Assembly (NCBI GenBank): GCA_016935015.1
Contig: JAFGRT010000029.1
Location: 1-64,000, forward strand
Direction of reading: 5' to 3'
Length of the DNA stretch: 64,000 bases
From: Acidobacteriota bacterium
GTDB lineage: Bacteria > Acidobacteriota > JAAYUB01
The notes under the pieces are model-generated. The model had not been told where the DNA came from. It saw only the letters and a program-made list of their open reading frames with translations, and did not search any database. Below, in pieces: positions 17,280 through 28,305 of the stretch (position 1 is its first letter; each line of letters begins with the position of its first letter). Both the position numbers and the translations under genes were made by a program.

Positions 17280-19205
17280 TCAATCGATATCGTCCGGTGA
17301 TTCTTCCTCGGCAGGGATTTTCCGTTTTACATATCGTGCCTGTTCCAGCATATAGTACATGTTGCGCCCATTGGTGATGTTGACAAATCGTAGAATTTTT
17401 TTGCCCTCGGATGCCGTTAGCAGTTCGTTTCGCTCCAGAATCCGGATCACCTGAGGCGCATGATTCCGAACCAGCACCCGCGACAGGCGCAGGCTCACCT
17501 TTTGCAAACGGTCGGAATACTTGTCCCGATAAAAGCTGAACTCCAGCAAATCCAGCAGAGTTTTCCCATCGAGCAACTTGTCGCCTATCTCTCGCATCAC
17601 CGCTTCCATCCGGTTGATGAGCAGACGGTTCTCCATATTCTCCAGGTCATAGTCCTCGTCTGTGACCCCGATTTCAAGGATCAGATCGTCCTTGGGACCG
17701 ATTTTCACCTGCCACAGGGAGCGGACCGATTCTGGCGTCGCGTCAAAATTGAAAATGTAATCCGGATCATCCATTTGTTGAAGAGCAGGCAACTCACCGC
17801 TGACGGGACGACTCACAAAAAGATGGGCGCTGCCCAAAGCGAACTGGAATTCACGCCGTGTCTGAATCCCGCTATTGACAAAATCCGCGGTCACCTGATC
17901 GGTCTGCGCCCGGAACCGGTCCCATGCCGCATGAATGTCGGCCGAAGAAGACAGTTCGTCCTCTGTTGAATTCTCTGCCATCTCTCCGCCGATGAGGATT
18001 TCACTCGTTACCAGCCCCTGATAGTTCAACAGGGTGGGGATGATGGACAGGGAATATATATACTCCCGCGCCCGATGCAAGGTCGGCGCATCCTTTTCCG
18101 ACCGATCCACGTGCAACGGGTCAACGATTATCCAGCGTCCGTCGCCGTCGCGCAGGGGCAGATAGACTTCCAGCCAAGTGCCGGGATGAAGGGATTGGAA
18201 ATCATATCTCTCCCGAGCCATGACCTGACAAGGGATACCCCGGATGCGAAGGAAGGCGGCCATGATCGCGCACAAATCGTCTTCATCACCTGTTTTTTCG
18301 GTAAGTATCTGGAGAGGCGTCCGGGTCATCGTGTTGGTGAATGGCTTGATTCGTTCGCGTAAGAAATCGGCCACGCTTCGGATCATGGCCATCGGATCGG
18401 AGTCGTCCTTCAGTAAGCGATCCGCGAGACCTTCCATAATTTCGAGTTCATCGGATGTGGCGTAGTCTCGCCCCGGCACCGGGCGGGCCAAGGATGACCA
18501 TCGGGCAATGTCCGCCCTCTCTCCGGTAATGGGTTCGAATGCATCGCCGAAAGGTCCCGGATACGAGTCCAGTTTGATCAGCCCCTGCACGAACAAATCC
18601 GGTGGGGATGATTTTTTCAGGCTTTCATTCCCTTCGATGTGCAGGATATAATGCCCGGGCTCTGCATCATCCTCCGCCAGATTGTATGTCGCGGGCCGGT
18701 TCCCCCATAAAACCTGCCGGATCCGGAGCTGCGGCTGTAAAACAGCCGGCAAGCGCAGATAGACCAGAAAGGTCGGTTCGTGCCCGCTGTTCCAGGCAGA
18801 AGAGAACGACGCCCGCAGCCGGATGGGGACCTGCTGGTTCCCGTCAATGGGCCGGATGCGGATCTGGGGCATGGTTTCCCATTCGTACGGCGATTCATAA
18901 TTGATGAACACCTTCCCCTGTTGCAGCACGAGATTCATCTTGTCCCGGCGGAAAAGCCGCTTGGAAAACATTCGGATATATGCCGGGGCATCCGCTTGCA
19001 ACACCGGTCGGATCGCAGCAGCATGCGCCTGATCGGTAAGCATCAGGCCGTCGTTCACCGGCTGATGCGGATCAGGTTGTGCAGAGTTGTGCTCCTGGGA
19101 GGTTTGACGGGAAACATCACGCGACTGCAACGACGCGGGTGCGGCATCAAAACCCCACCCTGACAGCGTCAGCAGCGTGAGAAATATAACGAATTGTCGG
19201 TGCAT
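17280..19205 (-). CDS. Exported transglutaminase-fold protein, probably catalytically inactive
   Basis: A 641-residue protein starting with a signal peptide (HRQFVIFLTLLTLSGWGF). Residues about 60-240 are beta-rich and unassigned. A transglutaminase-like core lies near residues 270-380: the line LTEKTGDEDDLCAIMAAF then RIRGIPCQVM and TWLEVYLPLRDGDG and WIIVDPL matches the family closely. The catalytic cysteine of the usual GDCxD motif is replaced by glutamate (GDEDD) and the histidine of HxWxEVY is glycine (GTWLEVY); only the aspartate of VDP remains. It is therefore likely a binding or structural protein. The last 150 residues are charged helices. ATG 19205 gives the best signal peptide; an upstream ATG at 19235 is possible. 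It ends 7 bases from the convergent FAH gene. Confidence 0.75.
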   Translation of the reverse strand: MHRQFVIFLTLLTLSGWGFDAAPASLQSRDVSRQTSQEHNSAQPDPHQPVNDGLMLTDQAHAAAIRPVLQADAPAYIRMFSKRLFRRDKMNLVLQQGKVFINYESPYEWETMPQIRIRPIDGNQQVPIRLRASFSSAWNSGHEPTFLVYLRLPAVLQPQLRIRQVLWGNRPATYNLAEDDAEPGHYILHIEGNESLKKSSPPDLFVQGLIKLDSYPGPFGDAFEPITGERADIARWSSLARPVPGRDYATSDELEIMEGLADRLLKDDSDPMAMIRSVADFLRERIKPFTNTMTRTPLQILTEKTGDEDDLCAIMAAFLRIRGIPCQVMARERYDFQSLHPGTWLEVYLPLRDGDGRWIIVDPLHVDRSEKDAPTLHRAREYIYSLSIIPTLLNYQGLVTSEILIGGEMAENSTEDELSSSADIHAAWDRFRAQTDQVTADFVNSGIQTRREFQFALGSAHLFVSRPVSGELPALQQMDDPDYIFNFDATPESVRSLWQVKIGPKDDLILEIGVTDEDYDLENMENRLLINRMEAVMREIGDKLLDGKTLLDLLEFSFYRDKYSDRLQKVSLRLSRVLVRNHAPQVIRILERNELLTASEGKKILRFVNITNGRNMYYMLEQARYVKRKIPAEEESPDDID

Positions 19206-19327
19206 GGAATTGAGGCCCTTCAGTGTTTGTTGCATCGATTACTCATTGGTCCCGGGACGGAACATACAGCTTTTGATGGCCTATCCGGTGAGAACTGTTC
19301 ATTCAATTCGATTCCGGCGCTGTTCAG

Positions 19328-19987
19328 TTATACGATCCAGCCATCCAAAAGATTGATAATCCGGTTACCATAGGCTGCGTTTCTTTCGGAATGGGTGACC
19401 TGAATGATGGTTGTGCCCTCCTCGTTGAGCTGTTTGAACAGGCCCATGATTTCGCCACCCTGCTTGGAATTCAGGTTACCGGTGGGTTCATCGGCCAGAA
19501 TGAGTCTTGGTTTGATGATCAAGGCCCGGGCCACGGCCACCAACTGCTGCTGACCGCCGGACAACTGATTGGGGAAAAGATCTTTTTTGGCTACGATCTG
19601 AAAGCGGTCCAGCATATCGGCCACCATGCTTTTTCGTTCTGCGGCCTTTATTTTCTTGTAAAGAAGAGGCGTTTCCAGGTTTTCATATACCGTCAGGTCG
19701 TCAATGAGATGGTAACTTTGAAAGACAAATCCGATATTCTGCTGGTGGAGTTCGGTGCGGTGTCTTTCGCTCAGTTTGTGTACTGGCTGATCATAAAAAA
19801 AGTACTCGCCACTGGAGGCCGTATCCAGCATACCGATGATATGAAGCAGCGTGGATTTGCCCGCGCCCGAAGGCCCCATGATGGTCAGAAATTCTCCCTC
19901 TTCCAGACGCAGTTCGATGTTTCTGAGGACAAATGTCTTGATGAAACCGGTTGTATAGTATCGGGTTATTTTTTGAAGACGGATCAT
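19328..19987 (-). CDS. ABC transporter ATPase, LolD/MacB type, without a linked permease
   Basis: A 219-residue nucleotide-binding subunit. Walker A is GPSGAGKST near residue 40, the Q loop is FVFQSYHLIDDLTVYEN, the signature is LSGGQQQ (glutamine-rich variant), Walker B is LILADEPTGNL and the switch histidine is in THSERNA. These belong to the LolD/MacB/FtsE branch that partners FtsX-like permeases in lipoprotein release, efflux or peptide export. No permease gene is adjacent. ATG 19987 (MIRLQKI) is chosen because the domain begins there; the ORF runs on to 20377 without any domain. A tandem palindrome lies about 250 bases upstream and may regulate it. Confidence 0.85.
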   Translation of the reverse strand: MIRLQKITRYYTTGFIKTFVLRNIELRLEEGEFLTIMGPSGAGKSTLLHIIGMLDTASSGEYFFYDQPVHKLSERHRTELHQQNIGFVFQSYHLIDDLTVYENLETPLLYKKIKAAERKSMVADMLDRFQIVAKKDLFPNQLSGGQQQLVAVARALIIKPRLILADEPTGNLNSKQGGEIMGLFKQLNEEGTTIIQVTHSERNAAYGNRIINLLDGWIV

Positions 19988-20373
19988 GGTCCAGCCAGCC
20001 TCCCCTATTAAATGTGCACCTTCATGATGCCGCGGTATCCCGGTGTGCGGCCCGCTACCGTCGACATCCGGTTCCATGGATGTTGCCATCATTCTAGCAG
20101 ATGGAATGCCAGATTCCATCCTGAACCTGCTCCGGCCCGGCGAAGATTGGCGTCGTACAAATACCCACCATTCCGCATTTATGGAAAAGGCGATCCTCAA
20201 TCTCCTGATCCAGAAGTGGATAGACAAATCAATTGTCCGCCAACGAACAATTCTGTCCGTTATCGGACAGTCGCTGGTACAAAGCGCCGGCCCCGACAGC
20301 CAAGTCAGGGCCGATCCACCATGACTCAACAGGATCTCCGTCCTGGTTTGCAATACCCAAGAGTCCTGGTTCG
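19988..20373. other. Intergenic region carrying two palindromes
   Basis: No gene is supported; open frames on both strands show no family motif. The notable content is a pair of near-identical dyads at 20234-20269, listed separately. On the minus strand this is the leader of the ABC ATPase gene. Confidence 0.45.
20234..20269. promoter_or_regulatory. Tandem palindrome TGTCCG-N4-CG(G/A)ACA, candidate operator
   Basis: Two 16-base dyads occur: TGTCCGCCAACGAACA at 20234-20249 and TGTCCGTTATCGGACA at 20254-20269. Each has six-base arms around a four-base spacer, and the second is perfect. Their centres are exactly 20 bases apart, close to two helical turns, as expected for side-by-side binding of a dimeric repressor or activator. 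There is no T tract, so a terminator is unlikely. The likely target is the minus-strand ABC ATPase gene. Confidence 0.55.
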
Positions 20374-21720
20374 TCACCGGCTCAGCTGGATTTCGCGGGC
20401 GGCCGCCTGATGCGCCCGCCGCAGGGCGGCCAGATCAAACCCGGGAATCGTACCGTCCTCGACCACCCATTTCCCGGCCACCATGACACGGTCGGCCTGA
20501 TGGGCGCCGCAAATGACCAGCGCAGCCAATGGATCGCCGGCTCCTGAGAAGCGGAATTCGTCCAGAGTGAACATGGCCAGGTCCGCTTCCTGACCCGGCA
20601 TGATCCGGCCGATATCATCGCGGCCGAGACAACGGGCCGATCCGACGGTGGCCCAGCGCAGGACATCTTCATGACCGATCCGGAAACGGTGCGGTGACAC
20701 CCGGTTCAACAGGAACGCCTGCCGCACCTCCTGCATCATGTTGGACGCGTCGTTGGAGGCGGCACCATCTACCGCCAGGCCCAGCGGGCAGCCTGCATCT
20801 TCCAGATCCCTGGTCCGGCAGAAACCAGAGGCAAGGATCATGTTGGAAGCAGGGCAGTGGGCAATTCCGACTCCGGCTTGTCCCAGGTGTGCAACCTCTT
20901 CGTCCTCGAACCAAATACCATGCGCCAGCCAGACTCGGGAATTCACCCAGCCGAGACGGTCCAGGTACTCCAGCGGGCGACATCCGTGGATGGAGGAACA
21001 ATAGTCCGTTTCGTCCCTGGTTTCGGCCAGGTGTGTATGCAACCGGACATCCAGCCTTTCGGCCAGCTGCCGGGACTCCTCCATGAGGCGCCTGGATACG
21101 GAGAAAGGCGAACAGGGCGCCAGTGCAATCTGCACCATGGCCCCGGGACCGGGATCATGGTAGCGCTGCACCACCCGCTCACAATCCGCCAGTATGGCGT
21201 CGGTGGATTGCACCACTTCCACCGGCGGCAGGCCGCCATCGGCCACCGACAGGTCCATGGCCCCCCGGGTCAGCATCACCCGCATGCCCAGTCCGCGGGC
21301 TTCTTCGGCCTGGAGATCGATGGCGTGTTCGAGACCGGCAGGGAACACGTAATGATGATCAACGGTCGTGGTGCAGCCTGACAGGAGCAATTCCGCCATC
21401 GCCACTCTCGTCGCCAGCCGCAAACGGTCGGAGGTGAGCCCCTTCCACACCGGGTACAGGGTTTTTAACCAATCGAAAAGCTCCTTATCCAGAGAAGGGC
21501 CGAAGGACCGCGTGAGCGTCTGATAGAAATGATGGTGGGTGTTGATCAAGCCCGGAATGAGCACATGCCGGGCGGCATCGAAAACCCACGTGACAGGCTC
21601 CTGTGGCTCGCGCCCGGCGGGCACACACTCCACAATCCGGCTGTCGCGAACCACGACGCCCCGTTGGCTGTTCTCGGCCAGAATGGCGAGGGGATCCTTG
21701 ATCCAGATGGAATCACACAC
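20374..21720 (-). CDS. Amidohydrolase, probable 8-oxoguanine deaminase
   Basis: A 448-residue cytoplasmic metal-dependent amidohydrolase. Metal ligands are seen in NTHHHFYQTLTR, HTHLAETRDE, AHGIWFEDEE and VDGAASNDASNM, with CPASNMILASG between. The HHHFYQTLTR and DHHYVFP blocks match the 8-oxoguanine deaminases (PA0142-like) more closely than atrazine chlorohydrolases or SAH deaminases; they convert 8-oxoguanine to urate. GTG 21720 is preferred: GGAGG lies six bases upstream and the protein then begins with the usual IWIKDPLAI. The GTG at 21750 has no ribosome-binding site. Substrate choice is from motif similarity only. No purine-catabolism neighbour is present. Confidence 0.85.
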   Translation of the reverse strand: MCDSIWIKDPLAILAENSQRGVVVRDSRIVECVPAGREPQEPVTWVFDAARHVLIPGLINTHHHFYQTLTRSFGPSLDKELFDWLKTLYPVWKGLTSDRLRLATRVAMAELLLSGCTTTVDHHYVFPAGLEHAIDLQAEEARGLGMRVMLTRGAMDLSVADGGLPPVEVVQSTDAILADCERVVQRYHDPGPGAMVQIALAPCSPFSVSRRLMEESRQLAERLDVRLHTHLAETRDETDYCSSIHGCRPLEYLDRLGWVNSRVWLAHGIWFEDEEVAHLGQAGVGIAHCPASNMILASGFCRTRDLEDAGCPLGLAVDGAASNDASNMMQEVRQAFLLNRVSPHRFRIGHEDVLRWATVGSARCLGRDDIGRIMPGQEADLAMFTLDEFRFSGAGDPLAALVICGAHQADRVMVAGKWVVEDGTIPGFDLAALRRAHQAAAREIQLSR

Positions 21721-21873
21721 TTTCACCCTCCATGGAAATGGTGACTTCACCGTTCAGTTGAGGGGAGCCTGCGGCCAAATGGTAGGCACGCCACTCCGGT
21801 AAAGTCAAGTCGAAACCGGCAAGTGTACAAAATCGAAAGCCCATAGCCTGTCACTCCCGGTGGGAATGGGGCG

Positions 21874-22944
21874 CTATGATCGCCGTCCGTTGTGAATCTT
21901 CCCCCCGGGGTCGAATCGCCGTTGAAGGACCCGAACCTGGCGGCAAAAGTGCGGATATGCCCACAACTGATCATATTCATCCAGCAGGCGCCCCAGCAGG
22001 CGAATCGCCGCCGGAATATACTGCCGGAAATGGTCCTTCTTCACATGCCGGGTCAAATAACCGTAAGCGCCCAGCGTCTGCATCAGACGATGGACGGCCA
22101 CAAAGGGAAACCCGGCCCGAAAAGCGGCCTCATCGAAGGCAGCGTCCTCCCGCGAAGCTGTATCCAGATAAATCGCCATCAGGTTTTTCTGGATCGGAGT
22201 TGGAATCTCCAGATAGGGATCGAAGACCAGTGAAGCGAGATCATACTGGCGGGGACCCCGCCGGGCGCCCTGGAAATCGAAATAACGAAGGCGTCCGTCC
22301 TTCAGGGCGATATTCTGACTCTGAAAATCGCGGTACAAAAAGTGTGGCGTCCAGCAGTCCCGCAGGCGCCTGGCGAGGTCATCCAGGTCATCATCCAGCG
22401 GTCGCGGATCGAGGCCCAGCTCCTCCCGAAGAAAGTTCTGCTGAAAATAGCCCGACTCCCGTTGCCGGGCAAATTCGGCCGTGTAATCCTCGTTGTGGGT
22501 CTGTTCCGTGGCGAACCCCCGGCTGGCGTGAACATGAATCAGGACCAGGTTACGGACCGCCTCCGACAGCAAAGTCTGTGTGTTTTCCATACTGGCCGTC
22601 CGGACACGCTCGTACAGCAGCTCATTTCCCAGGTCCTCCAGCACAAACCATCCCCGCGACAAGTCCGCTTCCAGAACCCGGGGCACCGCAATGCCGCTGG
22701 CTTCCAGGTGTCGCTGCACATAGAGGAAGGCATCATTCTCACTGACACCGGCCTCGCTGACGGGCGGATCGGGATGAAACATTCCTACCAGTGAGTGGGG
22801 GATGTTACCGATGCGCCAGAAACGGCGGGGTGATCCGCCCCGACCAATCTCAACCAGAGGTGGAGAGGTGGCGGCCGAAACCGGACCGTATTTCCGGTAG
22901 GTTACATGCAAAAAATGCACGAAATCACTCACGTTACTGGTCAT
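21874..22944 (-). CDS. APH-fold phosphotransferase, AmgK-like sugar kinase
   Basis: A 356-residue kinase of the aminoglycoside phosphotransferase/choline kinase fold. The catalytic loop is LYRDFQSQNIAL near residue 205 and the metal-binding DFG-equivalent is YFDFQGARRGPRQYDLASL, a block typical of the COG3178 group that includes AmgK, the anomeric MurNAc/GlcNAc kinase of peptidoglycan recycling. The N lobe contains the ATP-binding lysine-poor strand region FVLEDLGNELLYE. ATG 22944 has AAGGA upstream; the ORF extension to 23043 overlaps the neighbour without support. It lies 95 bases after the DUF4922-SpoIID gene on the same strand, which suggests a linked role in cell-wall sugar salvage (inference). 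Confidence 0.77.
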   Translation of the reverse strand: MTSNVSDFVHFLHVTYRKYGPVSAATSPPLVEIGRGGSPRRFWRIGNIPHSLVGMFHPDPPVSEAGVSENDAFLYVQRHLEASGIAVPRVLEADLSRGWFVLEDLGNELLYERVRTASMENTQTLLSEAVRNLVLIHVHASRGFATEQTHNEDYTAEFARQRESGYFQQNFLREELGLDPRPLDDDLDDLARRLRDCWTPHFLYRDFQSQNIALKDGRLRYFDFQGARRGPRQYDLASLVFDPYLEIPTPIQKNLMAIYLDTASREDAAFDEAAFRAGFPFVAVHRLMQTLGAYGYLTRHVKKDHFRQYIPAAIRLLGRLLDEYDQLWAYPHFCRQVRVLQRRFDPGGKIHNGRRS

Positions 22945-23039
22945 CGGCAATTCCTTGCCTGATCGACTGCACCCTCCGCTTCCAACACGCGGCAAAGTGG
23001 ACAGCGGGCGCTTCGGACATCCTGAAGATATCGGTCGGA

Positions 23040-25469
23040 TCAATCATACCATCGCACCAGGCGAGCTTCCGGAAAGTAATGACGGAGGATTTGTGGAGCG
23101 GTAAAACCTTGGCGAGCCATTACGGCCGCCCCAATCTGGCAAAGTCCTGCGCCGTGTCCCCAGCCGGCGCCCCTGAACTCGAACACATCCGGCAGTACGG
23201 AACCGGCCGGCTCCCCCCGGACGATGAACGCGGAACTGTACAGATGACTTGCCGACAACGCCCGCCGGATTTCCAGCTCCTTGCCGATCAGCAACCGGTC
23301 GCGCGAACCGACCAGCAGAACCCGGGCCAGCCGGCCGGAATGCCCGCGCAACACGGGCCGAATGGCTACCAGTTCACCCGGGTTCCAACCGGTTTTCCGT
23401 CGAATGACGTCTTCCAGCTCGATCCTCGGTATCCGGACCTGCCAACGGTAAAAATCACGGGTTTGCTGGTCAAAGTCCGGCAAAATCGAAGACAATATTT
23501 CGGGATCGGACGTATTGCAGTACGCGGGCGGATCATCCAGAATCCAGCGGCGGGCGGCCTCCTCCAGCCAAAGATGTTCCACAGCACTCTCCGACGGCTG
23601 TCGATCCGGAACCGAATCGATACCCGGTGGATTCAGATCCCCCCAGGCGATACGGTATCGTTCACTGACGCCACCGCAGCATTTGGAAAAACGGGTGTCG
23701 CAAACATGCTCGCCCACCGCCAGTACCATGCCGCGGGTCGCCTTCACCGCCCGCCGGACCTCCGGATGGCGGATATGCACCACACCCTGATAGCGCTGGC
23801 AATGGTCATCGGCGCAGACGTCAAACGACTCGTGCCGGCTGCGTTCGGTCCAGTGCAGGACCTGCCCCGGAAAGGAGGGATAACGATCCGGAAGTAGCGG
23901 GCGGTGCTGGCCCCGGATGGCCAGCTGAGCCAGCAGCCAGCTGCGGGAGATAATGGCATGGGCGCGAAGAAATTCATCCGACGCTGCGGCGCTCATTTCC
24001 GAGGCGACCACACAGGCCAGATATTCCTCCAGCGGCAGGTGATTCACTACCGTCAACCGGCGGCTGTCGACGGGTCTGATCTCCAGATCGCCGGGAAACG
24101 AAAAATCCCGCTGCTGCTGCCAGTGAAAATCAATGCCGATGGTGACATCCCGCAGGGTAATCGCCTGACCGGTGCCGGCTTTCAGGCGCAGCGATCGCCG
24201 GTGAAAAATCTGCTCTTTGCCGGAGGATAGCTGCCGCAGGGTCAGGCCGTCTCCGCTTCCTTCCGCGCGGAACCAGCCCGCTAACACTGGCTGGCCCTCG
24301 GTTTCAACCGCTTTTGGCAGGCAGAATTCCACGACCGCCCGGTTTTCCATGATACCGACGGCCAGCTCCGGTTCGACCCGGTCGCGGAGTGGAACATTGA
24401 CCGTACCTGCGCCAACACCCCGACGATCGATGGGAACCTGCCGGGAAGTCGCTCCTTCATCCGGCCATCCGGTCAATTCTTGGCTGACCTCTCGGAATAT
24501 GTCCCGAATCAGCCCCGGGGTCAGGCGTTCATAATCGGCTAGTCGGGGTGTAATCAGCAATCCACCCATATCGATGGCCCCCGGGCTCAGAAGAATACCC
24601 TTGCCGGGCTCGACGGAATAGATGGATGGCCGATGTTTGCGACGGGGAAACAGGCACAGGCACCACTCGTCGTCCTCGTACCAGACCAACACATTAATCA
24701 TGGGCTCTGTCTCTTCAGTTCCGCCGGGCATTTTCTGCAGGAGGCTCTCGAATTCGGCATGGAGGTGCTCCTGATGGCGGGATATCATGACAATGACCGT
24801 CCGGCCGTATTCACGCACAGAGAACATTTCCACGGCCGGCCGACGGGTCCATGAATCCCGCAGATGATGGAAACGGGGGTCGTGACGCACGGTGTGCACA
24901 TCGGCTTCCACCGGCAAGCGGTAACGTGGAATACCCTGAAAATGTAAATGATCCGGTGCCGATGCTCCACAACGGGGCCCGTTATACAGCATGGTGAATT
25001 CCCCCCGGCACTCCCGCGCCAGGAACAGCATGGCCTGGAAACAGCCGGCGATCCGTTGCGGAACGTGATGACGATGCACGATCACCGGATGGGGATACAG
25101 GATGGGATACGGATTCAGAAACAGGGCAAAGTCCTCGTACACGGCCAGGCCTCTCTCGGCGGGGGGCATGTTTTCGGGACAAAGAAAACATGGTCGCTGG
25201 GCGATGCTCTGCCGGTCCACCCGCGCGGACACGCTCTCCTCGCGCATGGCATTGTGTTGCAGCAATACGGAAAAGGACCCCAGCGGCACCTCGCGATAAA
25301 TGGACCGGAACCAATGCTCCCGTGCCGCCGGCAGGCGCGGCCACGTATCCTCCTGTTGACGGACAAGGGCGCGGATCGCCCGTCCCAAGGGTGGATCTCC
25401 GGAAGAGACATCCGCCAGGTCAAGCGTGGATTCATCGAGCAGACTCCGATCAAACGCATCCATGGTCAT
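23040..25469 (-). CDS. DUF4922 (HIT-like) domain fused to a SpoIID/LytB-type domain
   Basis: An 809-residue two-part protein. Residues about 30-310 resemble DUF4922 proteins: CFLCPENMP, the NPYPILYPHPVIVHRHHVPQ block and the histidine triad-like CGASAPDHLHFQ, which relate to GDP-L-galactose phosphorylase/GalT nucleotidyl-transfer enzymes. From about residue 370 a SpoIID region follows: VVNHLPLEEYLACVVASEM, LRAHAIISRSWLL, DTRFSKCCGGVSE and the C-terminal GAGWGHGAGLCQIGA. SpoIID proteins cleave denuded peptidoglycan glycans or stimulate amidases, normally outside the cytoplasm, but no signal peptide is seen. GGAG sits five bases before ATG 25469. The fusion with an AmgK-like kinase next door points to glycan salvage; unproven. 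Confidence 0.82.
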   Translation of the reverse strand: MTMDAFDRSLLDESTLDLADVSSGDPPLGRAIRALVRQQEDTWPRLPAAREHWFRSIYREVPLGSFSVLLQHNAMREESVSARVDRQSIAQRPCFLCPENMPPAERGLAVYEDFALFLNPYPILYPHPVIVHRHHVPQRIAGCFQAMLFLARECRGEFTMLYNGPRCGASAPDHLHFQGIPRYRLPVEADVHTVRHDPRFHHLRDSWTRRPAVEMFSVREYGRTVIVMISRHQEHLHAEFESLLQKMPGGTEETEPMINVLVWYEDDEWCLCLFPRRKHRPSIYSVEPGKGILLSPGAIDMGGLLITPRLADYERLTPGLIRDIFREVSQELTGWPDEGATSRQVPIDRRGVGAGTVNVPLRDRVEPELAVGIMENRAVVEFCLPKAVETEGQPVLAGWFRAEGSGDGLTLRQLSSGKEQIFHRRSLRLKAGTGQAITLRDVTIGIDFHWQQQRDFSFPGDLEIRPVDSRRLTVVNHLPLEEYLACVVASEMSAAASDEFLRAHAIISRSWLLAQLAIRGQHRPLLPDRYPSFPGQVLHWTERSRHESFDVCADDHCQRYQGVVHIRHPEVRRAVKATRGMVLAVGEHVCDTRFSKCCGGVSERYRIAWGDLNPPGIDSVPDRQPSESAVEHLWLEEAARRWILDDPPAYCNTSDPEILSSILPDFDQQTRDFYRWQVRIPRIELEDVIRRKTGWNPGELVAIRPVLRGHSGRLARVLLVGSRDRLLIGKELEIRRALSASHLYSSAFIVRGEPAGSVLPDVFEFRGAGWGHGAGLCQIGAAVMARQGFTAPQILRHYFPEARLVRWYD

Positions 25470-25661
25470 CCGGTCTCCATTTCAGGCGACTCATCATCAC
25501 CTTCCCCTGAATCATCCCAGAAAACAGCCGGATTTTCAACTGACGAAAGGATTCCACAGCCGGCACCTGGTTTCTGAACACCATCCGTATTCCCAACAAT
25601 TTCCTTGATTTTGCGTTCAAGCGTTCCGTAGAATAGGGGAAAATTCTAGGGAGAACGAAAC

Positions 25662-25955
25662 GTGAACAGTGAAAAAGATCTCCGGCAAAACAAACGGGTA
25701 AAAGCAAGTTTTTATATCCGCGTGGAAGGGAAAGATGCCGCCGGCGTACCTTTTTCGGAGATCGTCCGTGCCTCCGACTTCAGCAAGGCCGGGACCTCCT
25801 TCGTTCTGGATCGTGATATCCCCATCGGTGAAAAATTGCACATTTCGGTCCCCCTGCCGTCTGTGGTGGTCCGGATTGAAAACTTTGCCGATTCCCGGGA
25901 AAAGAAATATGCCGTGGTTTTTCGCCCCTATCATCCGGAAAAAGAAGAAGAATAG
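25662..25955 (+). CDS. Small PilZ-like domain protein
   Basis: A 97-residue cytoplasmic protein consisting of one beta-barrel-like domain. The N-terminal KRVKASFYIRVEG and the later SDFSKAGTSFVLD recall the RxxxR and D/NxSxxG parts of PilZ domains that bind cyclic-di-GMP, but the arginine motif is degenerate, so nucleotide binding is doubtful. Start is GTG 25662 with GGGAGA upstream. It stands alone between two minus-strand genes and ends in a strong bidirectional terminator. A diguanylate cyclase is encoded elsewhere in the window. Confidence 0.7.
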   Translation: MNSEKDLRQNKRVKASFYIRVEGKDAAGVPFSEIVRASDFSKAGTSFVLDRDIPIGEKLHISVPLPSVVVRIENFADSREKKYAVVFRPYHPEKEEE

Positions 25956-26036
25956 AACATCGCTTTGATGGATGATCGTGGTGGGAAGTCGTCTGAATTT
26001 GGGTGAACGGATCGGGAGAAATCGTCGGAAAAAGAA

Positions 26037-26063
26037 GGAGCTGCCGAGGCAGCTCCTTTTTTT
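26037..26063. terminator. Bidirectional terminator between the PilZ-like gene and groEL
   Basis: GGAGCTGCC and GGCAGCTCC form a perfect nine-pair stem with a two-base apex (GA). Seven T follow on the plus strand and an A-rich run precedes it, so it can also end groEL transcription on the minus strand, 11 bases after its stop. Confidence 0.9.
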
Positions 26064-26074
26064 ATAGTCGCGGA

Positions 26075-28020
<1,946 letters not shown>

Positions 28021-28305
28021 TGGCGATCTCCTTCTATTAAAATTTGTTCAGCTTTCCGTAAAAAGACACGTGGAGCAATGCAACTGTAATGCCAATCACC
28101 ATTTCTCCCTTTACCGCACTGCCCGTCGACGAACCGTTGATGGACAGCCCGGTGGATGGTTTCAGCAAAACCCTTATTCTTTTGCGATTATCTATGCAGA
28201 TGCGACCGGTCGACAGAACTCCTTTCACCATAAGAACAGTCGTCAGCACACCGCAGAATGCTGGAGAATTCCGCTTCCTCTGGTGAATTATTCCCCGATG
28301 CGTAT

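Noticed and set aside
20043-20324. 93-codon plus-strand ORF in the ABC-deaminase gap
   Set aside because: No domain, no ribosome-binding site, and it spans the palindromes.
28021-28305. CIRCE heat-shock operator upstream of groES
   Set aside because: No TTAGCACTC-N9-GAGTGCTAA or near match is seen.
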